Shown one piece after another: positions 1 through 12,800 of a stretch of 64,000 nucleotides of DNA. A model generated the notes under the pieces. It saw only the letters and a program-made list of their open reading frames with translations. It searched no databases and had not been told where the DNA came from. The stretch comes from Micropterus salmoides (Eukaryota; Chordata; Actinopteri; Centrarchiformes; Centrarchidae): assembly GCF_014851395.1 (NCBI RefSeq), contig NW_024042261.1, forward strand, positions 40,943,499 to 41,007,498, given 5' to 3'. A program made the translations under genes and the position numbers. The first letter of the stretch is position 1, and the number at the start of each line of letters is the position of its first letter.

Positions 1-252
1 CAATGTGATGAAACTTACATTGGTTTTATAATTCTTTGCTGTATAGACATAAAACAGGATGGTTTTAAAACGAGAGCTCCCAACACCATGAATAAAACAT
101 TTTGATATCACATGCGCCCTAGTGGTCTTATAATAAATTATAATCATACAGACCCTGGTTGTCATTCACTGCTCTGCAACTTGGTGAGCAACACAGTCAC
201 GAATTTATAATGACCTCACTTTTCTCCGTGTTTTCATTGCTATCTGGTCCAG

Positions 253-520
253 TGCGTCGTGTCCCCCCTCGCATCTCCATCCCACCAGCAAACAGCGAGA
301 TCAAGCCAGGGGGGAACATCAACATCTCCTGTGTGGCTGTGGGCTCCCCTATGCCGTACGTGAAGTGGATGCTGGGAGCAGAGAACCTGACGCCTGAGGA
401 TGACATGCCCAGGCCGCAACATCCTGGAGCTGACTGACGTACGCCAGTCAAACAATTACACGTGTGTCGCTATGTCATCACTTGGTGTGATTAAGGCGGT
501 GGCGCAGATTATTGTGAAAG
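253..520 (+). pseudogene. LAR-type Ig3 exon with internal frameshift
   Basis: The acceptor AG is at 251-252 and the donor GT at 521-522. The reading frame holds to about 410 (PEDDMP). It continues in a different frame from 412 (GRNILELTDV to the end of the domain, AQIIVK). Related genes have Met-Pro-Ile/Val-Gly-Arg-Asn here, so the simplest explanation is loss of two bases in the Ile codon. Both Ig cysteines (SCVAVG and YTCVAM) are present, one on each side of the shift. Confidence 0.75.
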
Positions 521-639
521 GTGGGTTTATTAGCATGTATATGAGGAGGCTTATGGTGAGGGAAGTGTTGGTTTGACCTTTCCCTCGGTGAGACTTTGGT
601 TCTGACTTTATTCATAAGATCATTTTAAGGAGGACAAAA

Positions 640-912
640 CCAGTAGAGCCAGTTGAGGTGGTTCGGGCATCTGGTAAGGATGCCCCCTGGACGGCTCCTT
701 AGGGAGGTGTTCCAGGCACGTCCGGTTGGGAGGAGACCTCGGGAAGACCCAGGTGGAGGGATTATATCTCCACACTGGCCTGGGAACGCCTCGGAATCCC
801 CCAGTCGGAGCTGGTTAATGTGACTAAGGAAACGGAGGTTTGGGGTCTGCTGTTCTAACTGCTGCCCCAGCGACCCGACCCCGGATAAGCAGTTGAAGAT
901 GGATGGATGGAA
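640..912 (+). mobile_element. 3' end of an Rex3/RTE-like LINE with GATG tail
   Basis: This lies in the intron between the first two LAR exons. The plus-strand translation resembles the C-terminus of a fish RTE-type ORF (WRDYISTLAWERLGIP, then EVWGLL, then LLPQRPDPG), interrupted by stops. It ends in tandem GATG units at 897-910. RTE elements of the Rex3 group are known for such tails. It is a 5'-truncated, dead copy. Confidence 0.65.
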
Positions 913-1765
913 AACCACAGCATAGAATTCTTCTCTCTGGGAATGAGCACTGGGACTATGTCTAGTACACTAAAAAGAAAATTTACATCACAAAAGAAAT
1001 ATGATGTAAGACTAGTAGGTAAAGTAACTCCCATCGCTCTGTTTTTATACATACCAAATATATGTTAACAATATATTTGGCATATACTATATTTATTTAT
1101 GCACTGTATATAAATTTATTATAGATACATATGATCCAACAATATTCAAAATCAGAAGATAAAATTAATTTAATTACAGTTAATTACAGTATGTGAAAAC
1201 AACAGCTACTTGAAACAGTCTTTGAAATGATAAACTAACTACATTTGTTTTGTCCAATTAAGTTTATATTTTGACCAATTCTTATTATTGTTGTGTAGAG
1301 TATGTCCACTGTATAATTCTAGGATACTGAGTCTATCACATGATTTCCTAACTATAAAGGTGTAAGTGTGAAAGATCTCTCTCTCTCTCTCTTCTGTCTC
1401 AGATCTGCCGAATGTTCCTGGTACCCCTGTGGTGACTGAGAGAACCGCAACAAGCGTTACACTCACCTGGGATTCTGGCAACCCTGAGCCTGTTTCCTAC
1501 TATATCTTACAGGTGTGTAACAGATGCAGAGGGTTATTGCATTTGCACACAGTTCTTAAGAATACTAAAGCTGCAGTAGAGTTTTATATGGACATAAACT
1601 GTTAACAGCCTAAATCAGTAAGTAGGGCTGCAAAAGAAAAATGTTCATTGTCTCTCCTGATAGTAATAAAATCACCTCAAATTACTCAAATGTAATCTGG
1701 TGTTTTAGGAGTACTCTCTGCCCACAGGGACACACACATACATCTATATCTATATATCTATCTAT

Positions 1766-1950
1766 AGGCTGCATGTCGAAGTGTCCTTGGCCAAGATACT
1801 GAACCCCGACTTGCCCCTGATGGCTGTTCCACCAGTGCATGAATGTTAGTTTCTGTTTGGGCACTAAGGCTCAGTGTATGAATGGTGAATGCAATGTAGT
1901 GTAAAGCACTTTGAGTGGTCGCAAAGTCTAAAAAGGCGCTATACAAATAC
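1766..1950. repeat. Teleost interspersed repeat in LAR intron
   Basis: The block includes a stretch of the form TGTAAAGCACTTTGAGTGGTC followed by GGCGCTATACAAATAC, which I recognise as common in fish dispersed repeats. It lies in the intron between the two halves of the FN3 domain and carries no open frame. The family is not assigned. Confidence 0.5.
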
Positions 1951-2266
1951 TTAACATTTACATAGAACTATGCGTAGACCTCTGCACAATATTGGCTAAT
2001 GCAGCTAAATCAGCATATTCTTCCTCTCTCTTGTCTCTTCCTCTCTTACTTCCTCCAGCACCGTGCCAAAGGGTCAGAGGACCCCTATAAAGAGATTGAT
2101 GGCATCACCACAACACTCTACAGCGTGGGCGGCCTCAGCCCAAACTCCCACTATGACTTTCGGGTAGCAGCCGTTAACACCATTGGCCAGGGCCCCTCCA
2201 GTGAGGTGCTGGAGGTTCGCACAGCCCTCCTTGCCCCCTCAACAGGCCAGAGTTTCATTAAACAAA

Positions 2267-3562
2267 GTAAAGTCGTAAAATTTTATTCTTGCATCAATAT
2301 TGCATCTGTCATTTGAAATGAACAAAACAGCTGTTGAATTGGTGTGATGCGTGGATCGCCTCTAACATTATCTGAATTCATCTGTATGCATAAATGGACT
2401 GTGTGTGAGACCTTTTGGATGTGTAGAAGAACACAAAACATTATTAGATACTGACCCATGTGAGGAGATTCAAATAGTCAATGAAGTTATGCTAGTGTGC
2501 CTCGTGCATAAATGTGCATGGTGTCTCTCTTAATGGGGAGAGCTTCACCATATTTCCCCACTCGTTATTAAGAATGTTTTTATTTTATGATCCGGGCTGC
2601 CGTCCACACATCACATTCAACAATAAAAACAACCGTAATATCAAAGGGAAATTTCATTTAGGAATGTGGTTAGAACAGCGCTTACAAAGTGCTTAACAAA
2701 TGGTGAGGGTCAGAAAGTTTGATTGCACTTTTGATAATCTTAACAAATGCTTACTTATGCATACAAAAGGAACAATGTAGAGACCTGCTTCTAGCATGAG
2801 TGGTATTTTCCGGCTGTATGTCACGCCTCTTATAAACGTCACAGCTGCCGAAAAGACTATTCAAAGAATAGTATGAATAGTGTTTATTCTCACTGTTACA
2901 TATTTACTGACACTATGTATTTTCCATTCTTCCCCAGATGAAATGAAATAATATGAGGAGATACAGAAGCAGAGCAACTCTGACAAATGTGTACCCAAAA
3001 CCAGCTACTCTGTGATCAGCAATCTTCACCTTTACCTGTCTGATACTTTTGTATATGCATTTGATTGTGCCTCTAATAACAGCATAACGTAATGCCAAAG
3101 GTTTTTATTTGTTTATCTTGTTGTTGTTGTTGTGTTTGGACATTGCAATTTGCAATATCCTCAGAACTAATATGCAATCTGTGAAGTATTTCACTCCAGT
3201 TTTAGAGCATTTAAAATCACAGAATTTGTTCTCTTGTAAGTGTCAATTGTTTATTATGAGAAATGTTTTGGCTCTCAAGGAGCTTATGACATCCTTGCAT
3301 TTCTTGAACATCACTGTTTGTCAGTCGATAGGGCTGGAATTAAATGATTATGTTCATAGTTGATTAATCTGTTGATTATTTTCTTGATTAACCAATTAGT
3401 TGTCTGAAAAATTCAACTTGTGGTATTCTGTCCGGCTGAAGTCACGTTTCCTTCCTGAGTAAAAGATAAAGATGTGTGTGGTGATGTAACATGATGATTT
3501 AAACCCAGTGGCATATCAGATCAATTGAGTCAAAATAAAATGCACTGAAGTGTTGCTTCCAC
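2267..3562. other. Intergenic stretch between LAR fragment and CAND2
   Basis: The sequence is AT-rich. No exon, RNA gene or recognisable transposon coding was seen on either strand. The FN3 domains expected next for a LAR-type gene are not here. Confidence 0.6.
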
Positions 3563-3568
3563 TTTATT
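3563..3568 (-). terminator. Candidate CAND2 polyadenylation signal
   Basis: TTTATT on the plus strand reads AATAAA on the minus strand, about 245 bases past the CAND2 stop codon. Position and sequence fit a poly(A) signal, but AATAAA is common in AT-rich DNA and no transcript evidence is available. Confidence 0.35.
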
Positions 3569-3811
3569 TCATGTGAACCCAAATTAAACCCAATTCTTAC
3601 TGGGAAGAACACGACATGGACAAAAAGAAACTGCAAAATCCATTTCAGTAAGCTCACCATATGTCTATCACAAAATGTATCTTTGTCAGACAGGAAGTTC
3701 ATCCTAAAAAGCCCAAAGTTGAGTTGGAAAATATATAGTTTTCAAAATATACGTAGCTGTGATTGTATAACAAATTTGAAAAATCATCATAATAAAACAT
3801 AATTCGGCATT

Positions 3812-6800
3812 CTAGCTCACATCCATGCTCTCTGCGGGCCCTAAGCCCCCTCCCTCCCCTCCCTGGACGCTCTGGTAGATGGATGCCATGTCAGCGTTTG
3901 TTCTGATCTGGTTTGCAAAGTCAGCCATGGTGGGACTCCTCTCTACCTCAGGCACGGCCAGCAGGGCGGCGACAGCGCGCATGGCCGAGCGACGCAGCTC
4001 CTCCTGCTTTTCAAACTCCTGCTTCACAGAACCGGCCTTCACCTGCGGGTGGTGGACACGGTGGGGGTTTAATTCACTGTGATTGCATAGTTATCCACAA
4101 CGTAGTCCTCAATGCTACATGCATTATATATTTTATAAGAAGAAATACACACAGTTCTGGCCATCCCTCTTATCAGTTATGATATTTTTTTTATTTTTTA
4201 TTTTTTATTTGAATATGTACCTCACATGGATGCCACTCAAATGTTGGAGTTCAGAGGGCAATGCATTACACATAAGCAGTTTATAACAATGTAGCATATT
4301 TGCCACTCAAAATTTGACAATAAAATGATACCGTGCCACATTTCTGTTGTAAATGTGTCCAGAGAAAAAATTGCTAAAATGAAATTAGGAGCAAAACAAC
4401 CTTGCTGTAGCAGAATCTAGGACCAGCTTGCACTTGGCTTTTTCAAACATAACCTGTAATGACATCCATCTCCTTGGACTGGAAGTATCACCTAGGAGCT
4501 TACGTATGAAGTAAACTAGTTAGCCAGGCATGCTAATGTTAGTAGCTTGTGTAAACAGACACTGTTTAACTTAAGTTTTCTTCTGTGTTTTTGATTGGAC
4601 AATTACTGTTTGAGGGATTTAGACTACCTTTTAAGTTAAATAAATAGTGAATGCCCTCAAAACATAAAAAAATGAAGAAGGTTAACAAAGAACAGTTTGT
4701 AATACAGATTTTTTTGTTTTTTTCATTCCAAAATAAACATATTATATAAGACAGCCAAATATTCTATATTTTAAACATGTCTGACGAGTCGTGTTTGCAA
4801 AGCCTGATGGTCAATTGCTACTGACTTTCAACTCAATTCAATTCAATTTTTTATATAGCACCAAATCACAACTTTATCGCTTTATCATAAAAGAGCAGGT
4901 CTAGACCATATATTATTTACAGAAACCCACTTCTTCCCAGACTTCTAAGAGCATCAGTACCTTGGTAGTGCAGGTAGCTTTAAGTGGCTCTATTAGTCTG
5001 TCCAGTCTTTGGAGAACAGCAGCAGGACACAGAGAGGCCAGTCTGGCTAGCATCAGGAAAGTCAGCATCTACAACACACACACAAATAACTGGGAGGACT
5101 GAGTCAAGAAGATGAAGACTAATGTTTGTAGTTGCTGATTCATATATATAATAATAGTAATAAACTTTATTTATTAGGATATGTCCGAACAATTTTACAA
5201 ATTAAGAACAATATGAGCAAAGATGACCTAAAGACAATAATTAAATAAGCATCAAATAAATGTAAATATTTCCAACAACTTTCACAACAAGAAATCGTAA
5301 AAGACTGTTCTGTTTGTGACCTTGCTGTGTGTGTTATGTGTGACTTAAAGCTCATAGTGAAAATGATGAACTCGATAGATTGTCATGGTTATGCTAACCA
5401 GAGTAAGGAGGAGAAAGCTGCACCTACCTCTGATGTGATCTTTTAGTTTTGTATTTTCCAGTATTTTCTACCCACCCTGATATCATAGTGATCTTTGAGT
5501 CCTTCCTCGACATGATCTAAGAAGTGCAGGACGTCCAGCCCCTCCAGGCAGCTGTCCAGCAGAGTGTACATACACTCAAACGCTGCTTTACGCACATCCA
5601 AACCATCATCCACAGTGTGTTTGAACGGACCCATCTCCACCTGCAGAGCAAATGCAGAATTACACATCTACACATCAGACATGAAGGTTTTCAGCTTCCT
5701 GACCCGCCAACCCACCTCTCTGATGAGGTCCTTCCTGATCTGGGTCTCCTTATAGAGGTGAGGCAGCACTGACGCTAGGAGACCACGGATCAGAGATGGT
5801 TTGTTATGAGCTGCAGAGTTAAACATCACCAAAGCAACACGGCGCACGTTGATGTCGTCATCCTGCAGGGTCTTCAGGAAGTCACCTGCCAAACAGAGAT
5901 GACATCATTGCTATAGCTATAAGGAAAATTTAGTGTGTGTTTGTTTTTGTCAGAGCCTATTTATATTTTAGATGTTTGAAGCCAGTAAAACTGAACAGGT
6001 TCTGTCTTTTTCAGGTGTTTAGTTCAAGACTGGGATGATTGAAAGATTAAGTCTCATTATTCAAGTCTGTCTGAAAGGCAACACACATGTCCAAAATCAC
6101 ATTGAGATAGTGGGTTTTATACTAAAAAGACAATATTTGTAAGATACACACTTAAATGCAGACTCCTGAATCATTTACCCAATCATTTACATTGGAATGG
6201 GATCTCTTCACAGCCAGTATGGACAAGAGAATGATTACAGCGACCAAAAACTCAATGTGCACATGTGCAATGTGAGAACTGCTTTAAAAACACAGTGGAA
6301 TTAAAAATGCCTCTGTCCCTGTGTTATTATCTCTCATTACATGCTAAGCATGTGTCAAAACTCTTCTTAACCTCGGGGATGGTTACATAAACCATGTCCA
6401 TCATGTAAAACCACCATGTTAAAGATGCTGTAACTTCCGTTTCAATGTAATTTTCAAACAAACGTAACTACCAAAAATGAACAAACCTTTAAAATTAGAA
6501 TTAGGTTCAGGTTTGTCCTCCAGGTGTGTCTTACCTATGCAGTCTTTCAGCAGTGAATCTATGGGAGCAGGGTGATCAACAATAGTGAACTTGATAGCTG
6601 TCACTACTGTGCTGCGAGCAAGAGGAGAACCTGTGAGGGGGCGGGAAAAGGGTTCTTTAAATTATTGTTTTGTTTGTGCTGCTTTATAAATGAGCCTTTA
6701 ACAGAACGTTAAAAAGAATGGTGGGCAGCAACAATATCTTCATCACAGTATGAGACAATTACTGGCAGCATAGAGTAACTTCAGAAACTGCCATCTTCAT

Positions 6801-9800
6801 TTGCTTGTTTTGTAATTTAAATGTTCACTATTGTCTCTTTACGACAATGTGACCAGTATTCCTAGAGACACACTGCTCTGAAACAAAGTATTGGATTGAC
6901 AGACAGAACGATTGGCCACCAACACTGTGCAGCTGTTATTTTAGTAAAGATCAAACCTTGACACACACATTTCCCTCCTCACACGTCGTACCAGCTTTAA
7001 GTTGCTGTTTAAGTTTTGGTAACAGCTGGGCAGCGTTGACTAAGGTCAGTTTTCCCAGACATTCAGCCACCAGGTTCCTGGTCCCCTCCTCTTGACACTC
7101 GCAGTTCTGAAACAGCAAAGTCCAGATAGAGTCCACATGGGGCGAGAGACTAGGGGCTGGACAGGCACTGCAGACAGAGAGAGAGAGAGAGAAAGTTATT
7201 CAGCAAGTGGACAGAAGAGGATGAGTAGAACATTTTACCAAACTTTAAAGGGAATCTGATTAAAGCTGCACTTTGTATGACACAAAGTATGCCTGTTTTA
7301 CCAGCTTAAATAATAAAGTGGGGCTGCATAAAATATAATGTTGCAAATTCACACATTTTGCCAAAATTAAACTCTGCTTGGTTAAAAACAAACCCTGATT
7401 TAATAATGAAATATAAAGGTCAATATTTTTCTTTCACTGCCACTTGATGGCGCCAAATTGAGATGTAGCTTGGTGACGTTTTGTAACACAATAAATTCAG
7501 AAAGATATGAGAAAAAAAGGGACAGGTAACACTTAGGAGAAAAGGATGTAATATGCATTCAAAGATTAAAAGTTCAATTAAAACACACTTAAATGGACAC
7601 AGAAACCCATGAATACACACACCTGATAACTTCTTTGAGGGAGTGCAGCAGCAGGTATTGTCTCCGTGGCTGGGAGGAGATCTCCTTCAGCATGAAGGGC
7701 AGGTAGTCGTTCAGGCTGCCGACCGCCATGCTGCCTAAAGCGCAGGACGCTGCCGTCTTCACCTGAAATCACAAACTTGACACTGTTAATATGAAAAAGT
7801 AAGTCATATTGTTTCTTCACCTGCCTTCATCCAGGAAAAGGTTTGGCTGAACATACATGCTGAACATGTTCTCAGCTCACCAGGTTACAGGCGAACCAGA
7901 GAACCTCACACATTGAACCATCCAGAGATGACTGAATGCTTCACTAAATTAAATGTTGAAAACATAAATATGTTTTTCTAGTTTCAACAGAGAGTATAAC
8001 TTAAACAGTAACTTTTCACATTCACATATTTGAACGCTGTCCTATTCTTCAGAACATTATTGTCATCTGAGCAAGATTGATGAGGAAAGACAGTGGGATG
8101 CAATTGAAAGCTCCGTAAATAGCTATATGTGAACCGTCTCTTTTGATTCTGGCTTATCAAATGTAAACATTTACAGATTTTCTCTGTTTTATATCTTTGT
8201 AAATTGGACAATTTTGCCATTTGGACTCATGCCAATCATTATGAATGATTAACTCTGGGCTCTGGGAACATGTTTTTAGATATCTGATAGATGGACTGAT
8301 AAAACTTAATGAAAATAATCATTATTTGCAGCCTGGGAACTGTGTACATCTTACCTCCTCATTGGTGGAGGAGATGGCCTCCAGGATGACTCCCTGCACC
8401 TCCTTACTTCCTCCCAGGCTGCCGCTTCTCCCCACCTCCCCGAGACACAACAGGGCCAGGACTCGAGCAGACTCTGGAGAACTAGGATTCTTTACCTGAG
8501 GAGAGCAGGGGGAGATCCAGCAAAATCCGGACAGAAGGTGATGGACATTACGAGTGTACAAACACTGACTCACCTCCTGTATGAGGCTGGACACAGTTCC
8601 TGGTGTCTCTTTGGGGCAGACGGAGGACAGAGCAGCCACACAGCGAGCCACAGAGTGGTGGGACTGTCTGTGGATGACGATGCTCTCTGCTGAGGACTGA
8701 GAGTTGTGAAACGGATCTGTGAGAGACTTCAGCAACTGACTGAGGAGGAGTGGAGAGCAGAGGAGAGAAGAGGAGAAAACAAGAAGGAGAGGAGAGGAGA
8801 GGAGAAGAGGAAACAAGGAAGATAGGAGGGGAGAGGAGAGGAAATTAATATCATGATGTCAATTCCCCCCCAAAAAAATCAATACATTACAACAGTGTTG
8901 ATAAAACTTCCGGCAAAATGCAGCTTTGTTTTGTTTACAAATCTTTATTTCTGCCTTTATATTTAATGGAGATCTGCCAGATATTTAAAGGAGAATGCTT
9001 AAAATCAAAGCAGCAGAGGTCGAGAGATTCTGTCTCTCTGTCTTAGTCTGAGGGTCAAGCTCCAAAACTGTTGGATCTTAAATAAAACAACCAATAGCAT
9101 CTTCTCATTAGACTCTCCCTACCTGGTAAAAGGCCATGTCTGTCTATCTCTGCACCCCAAGTTTGTAACGCAGACCTGCTATAAAACTCTCACAGCCCAA
9201 GCTGAGAAAACCTCTTATGGCATGAATATGGTTATTTTCTCAGACTTGACGAAGCTCCCCCTGAACCACAGAAGACATATTATAACTATTGAGATTGAGC
9301 AGGACTCCCTGTGACTAGTGAACTGATTATGTGTAATCAGTAAACCCTTTAAGGGTCATTTTGTAATCAGCTTAACGCCACACACTTGAGACTTGAGGTT
9401 CTCCAATCAAAATAGTCTGTAACGTTTAAATATGCTGTTCTATGTATTTACTGTCCGATAAGGGGTTCCTGATCACCTAAAGGAATGTCAACACTGTGAG
9501 TTTTGGAAAGTGTTCATGTCACTTGATAAGATAAGTTCTGTTTACAAGCCTGAGGGAAACACTGGATTTTTGCATTCTTGCTTTCTTTTGCAACTTTTAA
9601 ACCACGAAAATAGTCACATTTAAATATTGTAGAGAGAACTGGCTATCTGCGACTAGCATCCAAAAATATCAGATTCATATCAGTATTAAAACCCTGTGTG
9701 GGTTAACAGAAACATTACAAACCATTAGCAATTATCCCAAACTCTAAACAGTCTTCCCACAAGAAAACTGTCGACTTGAGTAAACACTTTTCCTAGTTTC

Positions 9801-12800
9801 CTGTTGTTGTGGGGACATTTGGTCCTAAACAGATCCAACACACAGCTCACCCATACACACACACCATCTTACCTGTAGCCCAGGTTAGTGGTTTTGGATA
9901 GCACCAGTGCCTGCAGGAAGTCCAGTATGGCTGCCAGCGCTCCACCCTGCAGCAGTGGAGAATGGACGAGCCTGAAGACTCCCGGCAGCACAGAGGAGCA
10001 GATCTTCGCTAGAGAGGTGGGGCAGGCTTTGGCCATGCAGGTCAGCAAGGTGACGGATACCTAAACAGATCACACTACATTTACAGTATACTACAACATG
10101 TAATATATATAACAATGTTGTTGTTTTGGTTGTTTGTCTGTTAATTAGCTGGATAACTCAAAAACGACTTGAAAGAGTTCTTCAACGATTTAACATTGCA
10201 AAAAGGATCAAAACTGATGCTGCAGAACCAGAGATGCTGTCTCTTACTGCATGCCTTCCTCTTTCTTTTAAAAACCTGGTGCCTAAATTTCCCACAATGC
10301 AACTTCATCACAGCCAGTTCATGTGAGCTCATTTCTTCTTCACTAATCTTTCATTACAGGACCTGGCCTTTTCTGCTTTAAGAGATTGTCCACTATTTTA
10401 AGGTGAAACTTAACAAAAAAACATGGGTATATGGCTATATCCATGCCTCTTTATTACCCCTTTCATTTATTCCAGCTATCCTTGACCAGATCACCTTGAA
10501 CTCAAAATAAGCCAATCTTCAAACATTTGTTATTCTATAAATTTAACACTTCACCTGGTGGAAGGATCATCATTAATGTGTGTTAAATTCAGTGTGGTAC
10601 CTGTGATACATGCATATCGTTCTCATCCACCAGACCAGGAAGCTCGCTCAGCACCGGCTCCAGTGCTGCGGGTTTGATGCTGGCACCGTGATGCGTGACC
10701 AGCGTGGTAAGACACGCCAGCGTGCCGAGCTTCAGAGCGCGCTGGTTCTTCCGCAGGAAAGATCCCAACACAGACAAAGCTTCTGGCAGGATGGACGACA
10801 AGTTAATCTGGACAGGAGGGTGGGGGAGAAAAGACCGGAGAAGAGACAGAGAGAGAAAAGTCCTGTTATTTTGTTAGTCGCTGCTTTTTTCTTATTCGGA
10901 AAAGTCTTTATTAAAAAAAAAAAAGTCAAATAAAGATTCACACTGAACCTTTAATGGAGAAGCAGCTATGAGGGTGATGGTCCTAACTGCTGTCAGTCTT
11001 GTGATCTCATTCTTTAACCTCTCCAGAAAGATCGCCAAAACACCCTGCAGCTCGGCCGCCAGGTGGTCGCCAAGGTGACATACCATGTGACCCATGCAGG
11101 AAATAGCCCTCTCTTTCACTTCCTGGTCGATGTCTGTTGCTTTCAGCCTCTTCATGGTTACAGAAAACACCTCGGAGAAACACAATTTTATGATTTTTCA
11201 AACTCTTCACAAACCAAACGATACCAACAGATGAGCTGTTGACCGTCTCTTCAGCTGAGCGGACACTGTGTGGTATTAGTGATCTTGTATGTTTTAGGCC
11301 ACTTAAATTTACCAGCCTTCTGGGTGATAGAAACAGAGTAATACAGTTCTACGGTTATTATAGCCAGAGTTCAAAATAATTTACAGGAAAGTGTGAAACA
11401 CAGCAAAACTGTCCTGTCAAACCTGACCTCTCGTACCTCTCTGACAAACGGCTTGGGGTCGAACTCTCCCGCTGTGGCGGTCTGTCCTTGCGGTCTCATC
11501 ACTCTGACCAGCTGCTGGGTGACCAACAGAGCCTCTGAGGCGATCTTATAAAAAGTGTCTTCTACACACGCCACCACCGGGGGCAGCAGCACCTGCAGGG
11601 GCGATACACAGAAGTCTTTACATGTTCATTTTATTATCTAAATAAGCCATAAATACAAATACAAAACGTTCCAATACTTTTGTAAGACAATGATATTGCA
11701 TGTTAACAGGCTGAGGTGATTGGTTCTCCAGCTACTGGCTCCTACAGGCGATTGCCTTCTTCCAGATAACACTTAACTGTATAATGATCCAAGCAGTCGG
11801 TATTGTATGGTGCAAAACCTTGTTTCCCAACAAGCCACACCCCCGATCCTGTTGTTTGTATTGTATTGCTTTTTGGAAACCAATGATATACTTTTTACTT
11901 CATTACCTTTATTTGGTAAATTATTGAGACAATGAGACACATGAGACAATTCATTTTCCAAAGCTGTGAAAGAAACTTTCATGTGCAATTTCATGTTCAT
12001 CTGCATTCGAGCAGACATTATGAACTCTTTATTATTTCTGTTAGCACGTAGCCACAGGATCAGGCTGTTTTTCTAAGTATGCGTGGAGGCACAAAAACAG
12101 AGGACTGTGAAATTCTGACTGATGTTGTGCAATGTTTTGCATAAAAACCTAGAAACAGACTTCTTTAAGTGCAAAAGTAGAGAAGAATCAGATAACAGAA
12201 ATGAACTGGCTCCCTGAGCCACAAACTGAAGATATGAAGCTAAACGCAGAGATTGTAGTCTGCAGGTTTACATTATTTATATGAACAAAGCATCTTGATA
12301 ATATATGCATATTTCACAACCGCCTGCAAATATCCTGAAGCAAAGCTTGAAAAGAGGTTTAAAGAACCTGCATGTGTGGCTGAAAGGCTTGAGGAGGATG
12401 GGAGAGGAGGAGGACGTGGAAGAAGGAGAGAGCATCGATCCTCATGGTGGAGGAGGTGGACTTGTCTGTCAGGGAGAAGACAATACCTGGAGGAGGAAGG
12501 AGTGGGCAGGACGTAGAGAAAATGAAGCAGTTGAATGAAAAAACAGCCACATTTTAGATGAGGTGCAAACGAAAGAGAAATAAAAAGCAAGAATGAGGGA
12601 GCTGGGAAATTAAGTGTGTGTGCTTACCAGGTATTAGAGCAGGTATATGCTGCTCCAGGGCTCCGGGTACAGTGTGAGCCAGTTCAGTGAGGAGACAGAA
12701 GCAGCCCTGTCGAGACTTAATGCTCTTCTCCTTCAGCTGTCTGTGGAGAGCCTTCACTATCGCTGGCACCTGGACAGACAACACACATGTTGATGTTGTT

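Larger units (their letters stand above)
253..2266 (+). pseudogene. ptprf: LAR-type receptor protein tyrosine phosphatase (ptprf-like), three-exon fragment
   Basis: Three spliced exons are visible: 253-520, 1403-1512 and 2059 to about 2229-2266. The first encodes the third Ig domain (VRRVPPRISIPP, then SCVAVGSPMPYVKWMLG, then NNYTCVAMSSLGVI). The second and third encode the first fibronectin III domain (TSVTLTWDSGNPEPVSYY, then YSVGGLSPNSHYDFRVAAVN). LAR-family phosphatases are type I neuronal adhesion receptors with three Ig domains, several FN3 domains and two cytoplasmic phosphatase domains. The QHRAKGSEDPYKEIDG stretch is closer to PTPRF than to PTPRD or PTPRS as I remember them. Splice phases agree (phase 1 at 520/1403, phase 0 at 1512/2059). 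Exon one shifts frame near 410, and the normal frame returns only if two bases are assumed lost. No further FN3 or phosphatase exon appears before the convergent CAND2 gene. Truncated pseudogene or broken assembly are both possible; the family call is firm, the paralogue less so. Confidence 0.75.

Noticed and set aside
3879..4182. Plus-strand frames of 67-89 codons
   Set aside because: Shadows of the last CAND2 exon.
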